In this document: positions 18,902 through 27,460 of the stretch, in pieces
Position numbering within the stretch: position 1 is the stretch's first letter
Layout of the letters: each line of letters begins with the position of its first letter
Made by a program: the position numbers and the translations under genes
Origin: Campylobacter canadensis
GTDB lineage: Bacteria; Campylobacterota; Campylobacteria; Campylobacterales; Campylobacteraceae
DNA length: 64,000 bases
Direction of reading: 5' to 3'
Assembly (NCBI RefSeq): GCF_013177655.1
Contig: NZ_CP035946.1
Location: 372,001-436,000 of the forward strand
Notes under the pieces: generated by a model
Seen by the model: only the letters and a program-made list of their open reading frames with translations
Database searches by the model: none
Told to the model about the DNA's origin: nothing

Positions 18902-19209
18902 TTTCATCTTTAGTAGTTAGTGCAAAGAGTGAATTTAAAGAAGAGATAAAAAATATAAAAAAAGCAAGTTTAGAGCAAGAGCTTGATAATAAATTTATAG
19001 TTATTATTGAAGCTTTAAATTTAGATGAAACTTTAAATATTTTTAATCAAATTAAAAAATTAGCAAGTGTAATAGATTTAAATATGGTGTTTTGCGAAGA
19101 AGAAGAAAATAATTTAGATTTTAATGCTCAAGAGATTGCAGATAAAGTAAATAATTTACAAGATGCAAAAGATATCGAATATTACGGAAGTATTTATAAA
19201 AAATATTAA
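18898..19209 (+). CDS. napD: NapD, NapA signal-peptide-binding chaperone
   Basis: 103 aa, starts with ISSLVVSAKSEF as in the NapD family and overlaps napL by four bases. NapD holds the Tat signal of NapA in the cytoplasm until cofactors are inserted. It is the last gene of the operon and is followed by a bidirectional hairpin. Confidence 0.88.
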   Translation: MISSLVVSAKSEFKEEIKNIKKASLEQELDNKFIVIIEALNLDETLNIFNQIKKLASVIDLNMVFCEEEENNLDFNAQEIADKVNNLQDAKDIEYYGSIYKKY

Positions 19210-19229
19210 TTTGCCCAAAAAAGGGCAAA
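19210..19229. terminator. Bidirectional terminator between napD and the outer-membrane protein gene
   Basis: A perfect stem TTTGCCC / GGGCAAA with loop AAAAAA sits between the convergent napD and 19232 genes. A-rich and T-rich flanks on both sides suit both strands. Confidence 0.75.
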
Positions 19230-19231
19230 AA

Positions 19232-19831
19232 TTAAAATTTATAAGCTAAGCCTAAACCAAATTTAACAGACGAATTAAGACAATTATCATAAGCTAAATA
19301 CGCATTTGCACTTATATTATTTGCAAATTCATATCCTGTATGAAGCTTTAATTCTATACCATCAGCATTATATGAATTAATAGAGCTTGTATAAAAATTA
19401 TAAGCTAAACTAAGCCCATAATTAAACTGATTATAAAAAGCAAGGGCATTAGCACCAAGATAAAGATTTAACAAGCTTTTAGAATTGCTAAAATTAAAAA
19501 TAGATATTTTGTAATTTGCAAGTCCTAATCCAGCTAAGGCATTAATATGTATTTTTGTATTAAATAATTCATTTGTTACTAAGCCATATCCTGCTAAAAC
19601 TCTTGCTCCTAAAAGCTTTGCATTAATATTAGTTGATATATCTTCTTTTTTATAATAAAGATTAGCACCATACACAAAATCAGCATTATTTTCTTGATAA
19701 TTTTGCATATTTATATTAAATTCAAAGGCAGAATTTGAGCCAACATAAATACTAGTATCAGCATAATTAAATGCAAAAGCACTTGTGCTAATTGCACAAA
19801 GGCTAAGCACAGAAAGAAGGTTTTTTTTCAT
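19232..19831 (-). CDS. Outer-membrane beta-barrel protein of unknown function
   Basis: 199 aa with a signal peptide (MKKNLLSVLSLCAISTSAFA) and alternating hydrophobic/polar strands. The C-terminus ends in Phe (GLGLAYKF), the usual signal for Bam-dependent insertion. The size fits an eight-strand barrel. I do not recognise a specific family. It lies ten bases after glyQ on the same strand with an AAGGATAAAA site and is probably co-transcribed with flgS and glyQ. Confidence 0.75.
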   Translation of the reverse strand: MKKNLLSVLSLCAISTSAFAFNYADTSIYVGSNSAFEFNINMQNYQENNADFVYGANLYYKKEDISTNINAKLLGARVLAGYGLVTNELFNTKIHINALAGLGLANYKISIFNFSNSKSLLNLYLGANALAFYNQFNYGLSLAYNFYTSSINSYNADGIELKLHTGYEFANNISANAYLAYDNCLNSSVKFGLGLAYKF

Positions 19832-19841
19832 TTTTATCCTT

Positions 19842-20687
19842 TTAATTTGTAGTTGTTTTTAAATAAGCTGCAGCACAATCTTTGCTTAATTCTCTTATTT
19901 TTAGCATATAATCTTGTCTTTGAGTTACTGAAATAGCCCCTCTTGCATCAAGAGTATTAAATAAATGTGCGCAAAGCATACAAAAATCATAAGCAGGCAA
20001 ACTAAGCCCTTTATCTAAAATAGCTCTTGCTTCTTTAAAGCTTTCATCAAACATAGCATTTAAACTACTTGCATTTGCTAGTTCAAAATTATATTTTGAA
20101 TATTCAAATTCTCCTAATTTATGCACATCAGCATAACTTAATCCACCGCCCCATTCAATATCATAAACGCTATTTTTATCTTGCAAATACATAGCAATTC
20201 TTTCTAAGCCATAAGTAATTTCAGCGCTTATTAACTCACAAGCAAAACCGCCAACTTGTTGAAAATATGTAAATTGTGTTACTTCCATTCCATCAAGCCA
20301 TACTTCCCAACCAAGTCCATTTGCTCCAAGAGATGGGCTTTCCCAGTTATCTTCAATAAAGCGAATATCGTGTTTGCTTAAATCAAGCCCTAAAGCCTTT
20401 AACGAATTTAAATATAAATCTTGAATATTTAAAGGACTTGGTTTCATTAAAACTTGAAATTGATAATAAGCCCCTAAGCGGTTAGGGTTTTCACCATATC
20501 TTCCATCGGTCGGTCTTCTTGATGGTGCTACATAGCAAACATTATGCTCTTTTCTTCCAAGTGATTTTAAAAATGTTTGCGGATGAAATGTTCCTGCACC
20601 TGCAGGAAAATCATAAGGTTGAATTAATGCACAACCATTATCGCACCAATATTTTTGTAAATTTAAGATAATTTGCGAGAAAGTCAT
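19842..20687 (-). CDS. glyQ: Glycyl-tRNA synthetase alpha subunit
   Basis: 281 aa from the start at 20687 ([18 protein letters not shown]), which has AAAAAGGATAAAA before it; a longer frame to 20768 would enter flgS and is rejected. Motif 2/3 of the bacterial alpha2beta2 enzyme is visible ([36 protein letters not shown]). The alpha subunit forms the catalytic core. The beta subunit gene glyS is not in the window. Confidence 0.97.
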   Translation of the reverse strand: MTFSQIILNLQKYWCDNGCALIQPYDFPAGAGTFHPQTFLKSLGRKEHNVCYVAPSRRPTDGRYGENPNRLGAYYQFQVLMKPSPLNIQDLYLNSLKALGLDLSKHDIRFIEDNWESPSLGANGLGWEVWLDGMEVTQFTYFQQVGGFACELISAEITYGLERIAMYLQDKNSVYDIEWGGGLSYADVHKLGEFEYSKYNFELANASSLNAMFDESFKEARAILDKGLSLPAYDFCMLCAHLFNTLDARGAISVTQRQDYMLKIRELSKDCAAAYLKTTTN

Positions 20688-20743
20688 TTTTATCCTTTTT
20701 TTAAAGTCTTTTGCACATTTTAATAAGTCTTTTTTAATTGCTG

Positions 20744-21724
20744 TTAATTTAAAGGCAGTTTTATGCAAAATGCCTTAGGATTGTTTTTGTAAAAAAGCTC
20801 ACCTTTATGTGCATTTATTATTTGTTTGCTTAGTGCTAAACCAAGTCCATTACCTTTTAATTTAGTTGTGCTAAAGGCGTTAAAGAGATTTTTTGTATTT
20901 GTAATTTCTTTAGCACTATCAAAGACACTAATTAAATAAAAATCTTTATTTTTTTTAGCATTTATTTTTATTTGTCCTTTATTTTCTGCTAATTCATCAC
21001 AAGCATTGTAAATTAGATTTGATAATACAATTAGCATTAAGGCTTTATCTGCTTTAATCATCACATTTGAAAAATTACAAGAAAATTCTAATTCTTTGTT
21101 TTGATTATATGAAAAAAATATTTTAAAACATTCAGCACTTAATTCTTTAGCGTTAAATATACTTGTTGAAAGCTTTAATTCTTTTGTAAATAACAAAATA
21201 CTAGTTATATTTCTTTCTACTCTTTTAATAGCATCTTTCATTTGTATAACTATATGCTTTTGTTCATAAGATATTTTTGCTGCTAAAACATCAGCTAATA
21301 AAGAAATTGAACCTATTGGGTTTCTTATTTCATGGGCTAAAGAAGCTGCAACCTGACCCATACTTACTAGCCTTTCGTTTCTTTTTTCTGTTGTTATATT
21401 TGTTGCTAAAATAAGTGTTTTTTGATGATATTTAATACATTTAATTTGATAAAAATCATCATTAAATTCTAATTCGTAATGCTCGTTATTTGTGTTTATT
21501 TGTTTAAATAATTCTTCGTTTGCTAAATTATTTTTAAAGACTATTTCATCATTATTTAAAAGCCAAATAGCACTAGGGATAATCTCAATAACTTCATTTA
21601 AAATTAGTATTAAATCATCATAAGATTTTCTTAGATTTTTATATTCATTTTCAACGCTATAAGTTTGCTCAATTAAAAGTTGTAAATTATTTAATAAATC
21701 TTGTTTGTCGTTAATTTCACTCAT
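20744..21724 (-). CDS. flgS: FlgS-type sensor histidine kinase of the flagellar sigma54 system
   Basis: 326 aa, cytoplasmic, with no membrane helix. An N-terminal coiled coil and PAS-like domain ([17 protein letters not shown]) is followed by the H-box ([14 protein letters not shown]), N-box ([15 protein letters not shown]) and G2 box ([10 protein letters not shown]) of a HisKA/HATPase_c kinase. In C. jejuni, FlgS phosphorylates FlgR, which activates sigma54 promoters of rod and hook genes. The assignment is supported by the neighbours: a DUF234-like gene and a class V aminotransferase also flank flgS there. Its ATG overlaps the stop of the DUF234 gene. The response regulator is not in the window. 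Confidence 0.88.
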   Translation of the reverse strand: MSEINDKQDLLNNLQLLIEQTYSVENEYKNLRKSYDDLILILNEVIEIIPSAIWLLNNDEIVFKNNLANEELFKQINTNNEHYELEFNDDFYQIKCIKYHQKTLILATNITTEKRNERLVSMGQVAASLAHEIRNPIGSISLLADVLAAKISYEQKHIVIQMKDAIKRVERNITSILLFTKELKLSTSIFNAKELSAECFKIFFSYNQNKELEFSCNFSNVMIKADKALMLIVLSNLIYNACDELAENKGQIKINAKKNKDFYLISVFDSAKEITNTKNLFNAFSTTKLKGNGLGLALSKQIINAHKGELFYKNNPKAFCIKLPLN

Positions 21725-22528
21725 AAAAATTCCTTAAAAGAAAAAATATCCTTACATAAAACATTATTATTTTTATTTGCTAATAAATTATTAGAAAAGC
21801 CGCTATTTGAAAATAATAAATAATAATCAACCTTTAAATTAAGAAGTTTTGCCTTATTTATTAGCTCATTTAATGTTTTAAGGCATATTTTTTTGCCTTT
21901 ATATTTTACTTCTCCTAATAAACAAAAATCATCATTATTGTAGTAAATATCGCATTCATAGTCCTTTCCCCAAATACTACTAACATTAAAAATGTTAAAT
22001 TTATTTTGAGCGTATTCACAAGCTACAAGCTCATAAATAAAGGATAAATATTCGCTAAAATTGTTGATTATTTTATTAAAGGCTCTTTCTTTGTCGTTTA
22101 AAATAAGTTTTTCATTAGGTTTTAAAAAATAAAAATAAAATCTAGTGTAATTTGATGTAAAAATAACCTTATTTTGCTGGTAAAATCTTTTATGAATTTT
22201 TATTAAATCTTGATTTTTTTCAATTTTTAAAATATTTTTTTTAATTAAATTATGAAAAATTCCTCTTGCTTTAAAACGGGAAATATTTTTATTTATGCTA
22301 AATTCTAAGCGAGATTTTTTTGCATATTGGCAAAGTGCTTTTATGTAATCATTGCTAAAGTCATATTCTTTAGGATTGTAATTATTTATTATTTGCTTGA
22401 TATAAAAATTTATATCATTTAAACTTTTTTCATATTTTTTTTCATCAAATACTGCCCAAAATAAAAAAGCTTCATCTAAATTTAAATGCTTGTTTGCTTT
22501 GCAAAAGTCTAAAAATTTTATAATTCAT
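21721..22528 (-). pseudogene. DUF234/PD-(D/E)XK-like protein with no canonical start codon
   Basis: A reading frame of about 267 codons ends in TGA overlapping the flgS ATG. It encodes a basic alpha-helical N-terminal half (EFSINKNISRFKARGIFHNL) and a C-terminal nuclease-fold segment (SIWGKDYECDIYY, then LLGEVKYKGKK) like the DUF234 domain of AAA-type ATPases. By eye I find no ATG, GTG or TTG anywhere in the frame. The only ATG (22528) is one frame off and its product stops after 18 codons. The in-frame codon six bases after AAAGGA is ATA (22521). Either the start is mutated from ATG, or one A or T was gained in the AAAATTTTT run, or a rare start is used. The body is free of stops, so decay is recent or the gene is still used. 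Confidence 0.7.
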
Positions 22529-22568
22529 CCTTTGTTTTTGATTTATTTTATTAATAAAAGGTGATTTT

Positions 22569-23843
22569 ATGCAAATACAAGAGCTAAAAAATGATGTTAT
22601 TTTAGATAAAAATTGCAAATATTTTGATTTTACAGCGAGTGCATTGGCTTTAAATAGCATTGAAAAGCAAATGCAAGAACTTTTAAAATTTTATGCAAAT
22701 ATTCATTCAGATAGTGCAAAACATTCTAAGTTAATGGCAAAAATGTATAAAGAAGCAAAAGATTATCTAAGACAAAGTTTAAAAATCAAAAACGATTATT
22801 CAATAATAGCTTGTGGCTTTGGCTCTAGTGCTGCTATTAAAAAATTTCAAGAATTATTAGGAATTTATATTTCACCTGCGGTAAAAGAACAGTATTTTGT
22901 AAATATTGATTATGAAAAATTACCACTTGTAATAGTTGGTGCTATGGAGCATCATTCAAATGAGATTAGTTATAGACAAGGTTTATGCAAAACCCATCGC
23001 TTAAGTTTAAGAGAGCAAAATAATGACTTGTTTGAATTAGAGCGAATTTGTAAAAGAAATAAGGGTAAAAAAATAATAATAAGCATAAGCGCAGCAAGTA
23101 ATATAACAGGAATTAGAGCTAACTTAGAAGAAATTAGCAAAATAGCAAAAAAATACAATGCAATCTTAGCGGTTGATGCTAGTGCTTGTATTGCTTATGA
23201 AAATATTAATTGTGATTATGATGCGATGTTTTTTTCAGGACATAAAGTTTTAGGTGGGGTTGGAACTTGCGGAATTTTAGTTATTCGTAATAGTTTAATA
23301 AAAAACGAAGCTAGTTTTGCAGCAGGTGGAACGGTAAAATATGTTAGTAAAAGCAAAATTGAATTTATTGAAAATAAAGAAGATTTAGAAGAAGGTGGAA
23401 CTCCTGCTATTACTCAAGTAATAAAACTAGCAAAGGCTTTTAAAATAAGAGATGAAATAAGCTTAAATGTAATTGCAAATAAGGAAAAAGAATTACTAAC
23501 TTATTTTTTTAGTAAAATAAATCCTTATATTTATAAATATTTTATTGATATTTATGCACAAAATGAAAAAAATCGCATAGCTATAATTTCTTTAAATGTA
23601 GCAAATATAAGTCCTTATGTATTAGCAGAATGCTTAAGTAATGATTTTGGTATTGAAAGTAGGGCTGGTTGTGCTTGTGCAGGACCTTATGCGCATGATT
23701 TAATGCATTATGTAGATGGGCAAAATTTTTATAATAAACCTGGATTTTTAAGATTATCTTTGCATTATTTGCATGAAAAAGAAGATATTGATTATTTAAT
23801 TAATGCTTTAATAAGCAGTATTAAAAAAATAAAAGGAGAATAA
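22569..23843 (+). CDS. Class V aminotransferase, cysteine-desulfurase-like
   Basis: 424 aa. The PLP lysine is in MFFSGHKVLGGVGTCG, and the catalytic-loop Cys is in SRAGCACAGPYAHDLMH, as in SufS/NifS-type enzymes. N-terminal YFDFTASALALNS and the EGGTPAITQVIKLAKAF segment are typical of the fold. The substrate is not certain: the protein is longer and more divergent than IscS/SufS. An orthologous gene flanks flgS in C. jejuni. It diverges from the DUF234-flgS operon with only 40 bases between starts and is followed directly by a 44-aa gene. Confidence 0.8.
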   Translation: MQIQELKNDVILDKNCKYFDFTASALALNSIEKQMQELLKFYANIHSDSAKHSKLMAKMYKEAKDYLRQSLKIKNDYSIIACGFGSSAAIKKFQELLGIYISPAVKEQYFVNIDYEKLPLVIVGAMEHHSNEISYRQGLCKTHRLSLREQNNDLFELERICKRNKGKKIIISISAASNITGIRANLEEISKIAKKYNAILAVDASACIAYENINCDYDAMFFSGHKVLGGVGTCGILVIRNSLIKNEASFAAGGTVKYVSKSKIEFIENKEDLEEGGTPAITQVIKLAKAFKIRDEISLNVIANKEKELLTYFFSKINPYIYKYFIDIYAQNEKNRIAIISLNVANISPYVLAECLSNDFGIESRAGCACAGPYAHDLMHYVDGQNFYNKPGFLRLSLHYLHEKEDIDYLINALISSIKKIKGE

Positions 23844-23978
23844 ATGGACTTTTTAACTTCATTAGAAAATATAAAAGAACAAATAAAAGACGACAAAGAA
23901 AAAGAAGAGCAAAGAAAAATTATGCAAAAACAAAAGAATTTAGAAGATGAGTTTGCTAACTTTATAAATAATAATTAA
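23844..23978 (+). CDS. 44-aa charged coiled-coil small protein
   Basis: An ORF begins immediately after the aminotransferase stop with an overlapping AAAGGAGAATAA ribosome site. The product starts MDFLTSLENIKEQIKDDKEK and is a highly charged amphipathic helix ending in NFINNN. There is no hydrophobic segment. The perfect SD and the zero-distance placement argue for translation. I do not recognise a family. Confidence 0.65.
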   Translation: MDFLTSLENIKEQIKDDKEKEEQRKIMQKQKNLEDEFANFINNN

Positions 23979-24162
23979 ATATTTTTATACTATATTTTTA
24001 ATTTATAATTTTTGTTTTTATTTAAAAATTAATATTATTTTTTAAGCTTAAAATATATTTTTAATCTATAAAAGCAAAAATTATACTACTTTTTTATACT
24101 ACTTTTTATTAATCAAATTTAACTTAAAATCATTTTTATACTTTAAAAAATAAGGAGAACTT

Positions 24163-24819
24163 ATGAAATTCTTAAAAAAATTATCTACTTCTTTAGTTTT
24201 AGCTTCAATGCTTTTAACAAGTGCAAATGCAATTACAGAAGGAGTTGAATACATTACTTTAACTCAAGAAATTCCAAATGCACAAAATAGTGTAATTGAA
24301 GTTTGGTCTTATCGTTGCACACATTGTTATGACCACCATAAATTTGGTACTATGACAAAAATTGCTCAAGCTTATCCTGATGCAAAAATGGGATATTTAA
24401 TTGTACAAAGTATGGGAGATTATGGCGTGCAAGCTGCACATATTTTTGCTTATGCACAAATGCTTGATGAAAAGGCAAATATTTCTTTAAGTGATTCAAA
24501 CAGTATGTATCATAAGCTTGCTGATGCTTATTTTAAAGCGTATTTTAATAAAAAACAAAGATGGGGTAATGGTGCTGAACCTGATAAATTTTATGCACTT
24601 GGTTTAAAAGTGCTTGGAATTACTAAAGCAAATTTAGATGAATTTATAAATTCAAATGAAGGTAAAGCCTTAGTTGAAGCAACATTAATAGCAGACCCAA
24701 TAAGTAAAAATTTCGGAACACCAGGCTTTGTTGTAAATGGAAAGTATGAAGTAAATGTTGCAAAAATACCATCACCACAGGCTTTAATTGATGTAATTGG
24801 AGAATTGTTAAAAAAATAA
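24163..24819 (+). CDS. dsbA: DsbA-family thiol:disulfide oxidoreductase (DsbL-like)
   Basis: 218 aa with a signal peptide ending near TSANA and a thioredoxin-fold active site RCTHCYDHH (CXXC with Thr-His). The cis-Pro is in FGTPGFVVNGKY. It oxidises Cys pairs in exported proteins. The next gene encodes its membrane partner, and two arylsulfate sulfotransferases follow. That is the dsbA2-dsbB-astA order of some C. jejuni strains and the DsbL/DsbI/AssT logic of uropathogenic E. coli. So AssT is the likely main client. Confidence 0.9.
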   Translation: MKFLKKLSTSLVLASMLLTSANAITEGVEYITLTQEIPNAQNSVIEVWSYRCTHCYDHHKFGTMTKIAQAYPDAKMGYLIVQSMGDYGVQAAHIFAYAQMLDEKANISLSDSNSMYHKLADAYFKAYFNKKQRWGNGAEPDKFYALGLKVLGITKANLDEFINSNEGKALVEATLIADPISKNFGTPGFVVNGKYEVNVAKIPSPQALIDVIGELLKK

Positions 24820-24828
24820 GGATTAATT

Positions 24829-25602
24829 ATGTTAAAAACAATAAATAGGTGGCAAAACGCTAAATTCTTATGGATTTTAATGATAATTGTAACCGTAGGT
24901 TTAACAGCGATTGCACATTATTTTTTTCAAGATTATTTATTTATGGAGCCTTGTGAGCAATGCGTTTATATTAGATTTGCAATGCTTACTATGGCACTTG
25001 GTGGAGTAATAGCAATTATTTATCCGCATAATGCAACAAAAATTCTAGCATACAGCCTAGCTTTTTATGGTTGCATTGTTGGTATTGAATTTTGTCTTAC
25101 TTTAAATCAAATTCATACAGCCGTACATTCTGAAAATCCTTTTGGTGGTGTTGAAGGTTGTAGAGAAATTCCTATTTATCCTTTTGCACTACCTTTGCAC
25201 GAACTAGCACCTTCTTGGTTTTTACCAACAGGAGAATGCGGACTTGATGCACCTGTAATACCTGAGGATATGTACTCAAGCTTATCAAAATTACAACAAA
25301 TTTTTGTTGGAAGTGAGCAAAATGATTTTGAAGATGGGCTTTATTCAAATGGTTGGTATTTAATTCCTAGTATGAAGTTTATGAATATGGCAATAGCTTG
25401 TTTATTATGTTTTGTTTGTTGCTTAATTGCTTTAGTAATAATGTTTTTAGGCTTTGTTTTTGGTAGTGATTGTAAGTGGGCAAAAATAGGAGGCGGTCTT
25501 GTCTTATTACTCGTAATTACACTTTATTTCACAGGCAATATTACTAAACAAAAACACATAGAGCAAATGTCAAACGAAAATACAATTGAGCAAAGACTAT
25601 AA
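24829..25602 (+). CDS. dsbI: DsbB/DsbI-family membrane disulfide oxidoreductase
   Basis: 257 aa with four or more membrane helices. The first periplasmic Cys pair is CEQC ([12 protein letters not shown]). The second pair lies in the loop around VEGCREIP and PTGECGLD. It re-oxidises the DsbA partner using quinone. The insert between helices is larger than in E. coli DsbB, as in the DsbI group. It starts nine bases after dsbA. Confidence 0.85.
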   Translation: MLKTINRWQNAKFLWILMIIVTVGLTAIAHYFFQDYLFMEPCEQCVYIRFAMLTMALGGVIAIIYPHNATKILAYSLAFYGCIVGIEFCLTLNQIHTAVHSENPFGGVEGCREIPIYPFALPLHELAPSWFLPTGECGLDAPVIPEDMYSSLSKLQQIFVGSEQNDFEDGLYSNGWYLIPSMKFMNMAIACLLCFVCCLIALVIMFLGFVFGSDCKWAKIGGGLVLLLVITLYFTGNITKQKHIEQMSNENTIEQRL

Positions 25603-25612
25603 AGGAGAAAAT

Positions 25613-27439
25613 ATGAAAAATCTTATATCTATTATGGCAGCTAGTGTGATTTTTTCACAAGCTGCTTTTGCTATTGGTGGAGCAAGTGGAACAAAATCAT
25701 ACGCAGCACAAGGTAAAATTGGTGCTGTTATTATGAATCCATATAAAGTTGCACCACTTAGTGCAGTTATTTTAAATGGCGGATATGATATTAAAAATGT
25801 AAGTGTAAGTGTAAAAGGTAAGCCAAATGGCGGGATTGATATAAATTATAATCCAAGCAATAATTCTATTTTAACTTATGGCGGTATTCCTATTTTTGGG
25901 CTTTATGCTGATTATGTAAATAAGGTTGTAGTAAGTTATGAAAGAAGTATTGCAAATTCTAAAAGTGAAAAAATAAGCGAAGAGTATGAAATCTATGCAC
26001 CGCCAATTTATACTGAAGGCACAGGCACAAACCAACTTGGTGTTTTACCGAAGGCTGTTGTTAGTGTAAAGGCTGATGAGAAGTTTAAAAACAATCTTTA
26101 TTTAATAAATCATTTAATTAGAGCACCGTTAGCAAATAGCGCACAAGCAGTATGGAATAACCCTGTTGGTGGTGCTATGGAATGGGATTTACAAAGCTAT
26201 AATTGGATGGTAGATACAAATGGCGATGTTCGCTGGTATTTAAAAAATGATGAAATAAGAAATCCTGATGATATCTATAAAAAAGGTAATATGATGGGCT
26301 TTACTCAAGATAAAGATGGAGCTTTATTTTGGGGAATGGGTCAAAGATATATGAAATATGATTTATTAGGAAGAGAGATTTTTAATAAAAGATTACCATC
26401 AGCTTATATTGATTTTTCTCATCACATTGAGCATACAAGCAAGGATACTTATTTATTGCGTGTTGCTAGTGCTAATCAAAAAAGAAAAGATAATTCTAAT
26501 GTAAGAAGCGTAAGAGATGTAATAATTGAAGTTGATAATAATGGCAAGGTTATTGATGAATGGAAATTATATGATATTTTAGACCCTTATAGGGATACAA
26601 ATTTATTAGTACTTGACCAAGGTGCAGTTTGTCTTAATGTAGATAAAGATAAAGCTGGGCAAACAGTAAATAAAGAAGACTTAGAAGATAAAAATTCTCC
26701 ATTTGGCGATGTAACAGGCGTTGGAGTTGGTAGAAACTGGGCGCATGTAAATAGTGTAAGTTATGATGATAAAGATGATAGTATTATTATTTCAGTAAGA
26801 CATCAAAGCGCTATTGTAAAAATAGGTAGAGATAAGAAAATAAAATGGATTTTAGGCGCTCACAAAGGCTGGAGTAAAGAATTTCAAAAATATTTATTAC
26901 AGCCAGTTGATAGCAAGGGTAAAAAAATAGTTTGTGAAGACGAATACACAAAATGCCCAGGATATGAAAACGATGAAGGTGGATTTGACTTTACTTGGAC
27001 TCAGCACACTGCTTATTATGTTCCTAGTATGAGTAAAAAGAATGAAATCGTAATAAGTGTATTTGATAATGGCGATACAAGAGGAATGCACCAACCAGCT
27101 TTTGCTACAAGCAAATACTCAAGAGCAGTTTTTTATAAAATCAATGAAAAAACAATGAAAGTAGAGCAAATTTGGGAGTATGGTAAGGAGCGTGGTTTTG
27201 ATTATTATAGTCCTGTAACATCTATTACAGAATATTTTGATAAGACTAAGAGTGTGTTTGTGTATTCAGCCACAGCAGGTCTTGGAAAATATATGCTAAA
27301 TATAGGAAAAACAGAGCCAATCTTAGATGAAATTGATTATAAAACAAAAAAAGTTTTATTTGAGATGAAGTTTGAAAATATGGGCGGTCAAATAGGTTAT
27401 AGAGCTTATCCTATTGATGTAAAAAAAGCTTTTGAATAA
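25613..27439 (+). CDS. assT: Arylsulfate sulfotransferase, first copy
   Basis: 608 aa from the start at 25613 (MKNLISIMAASVIFSQAAFA), which has AAAGGAGAAAAT before it; the in-frame extension upstream overlaps dsbI and is rejected. A six-bladed propeller enzyme that moves sulfate from one aryl sulfate to another phenol in the periplasm. Segments holding the catalytic residues known from E. coli AssT are present: GRNWAHVNSV (His), ISVRHQSAIVKIGRDKK (Arg) and FTWTQHTAYYV (the His that carries the sulfo group). C. jejuni AstA is the close precedent. Confidence 0.92.
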   Translation: MKNLISIMAASVIFSQAAFAIGGASGTKSYAAQGKIGAVIMNPYKVAPLSAVILNGGYDIKNVSVSVKGKPNGGIDINYNPSNNSILTYGGIPIFGLYADYVNKVVVSYERSIANSKSEKISEEYEIYAPPIYTEGTGTNQLGVLPKAVVSVKADEKFKNNLYLINHLIRAPLANSAQAVWNNPVGGAMEWDLQSYNWMVDTNGDVRWYLKNDEIRNPDDIYKKGNMMGFTQDKDGALFWGMGQRYMKYDLLGREIFNKRLPSAYIDFSHHIEHTSKDTYLLRVASANQKRKDNSNVRSVRDVIIEVDNNGKVIDEWKLYDILDPYRDTNLLVLDQGAVCLNVDKDKAGQTVNKEDLEDKNSPFGDVTGVGVGRNWAHVNSVSYDDKDDSIIISVRHQSAIVKIGRDKKIKWILGAHKGWSKEFQKYLLQPVDSKGKKIVCEDEYTKCPGYENDEGGFDFTWTQHTAYYVPSMSKKNEIVISVFDNGDTRGMHQPAFATSKYSRAVFYKINEKTMKVEQIWEYGKERGFDYYSPVTSITEYFDKTKSVFVYSATAGLGKYMLNIGKTEPILDEIDYKTKKVLFEMKFENMGGQIGYRAYPIDVKKAFE

Positions 27440-27460
27440 ATTTTATTAAAGGAGGATTAT

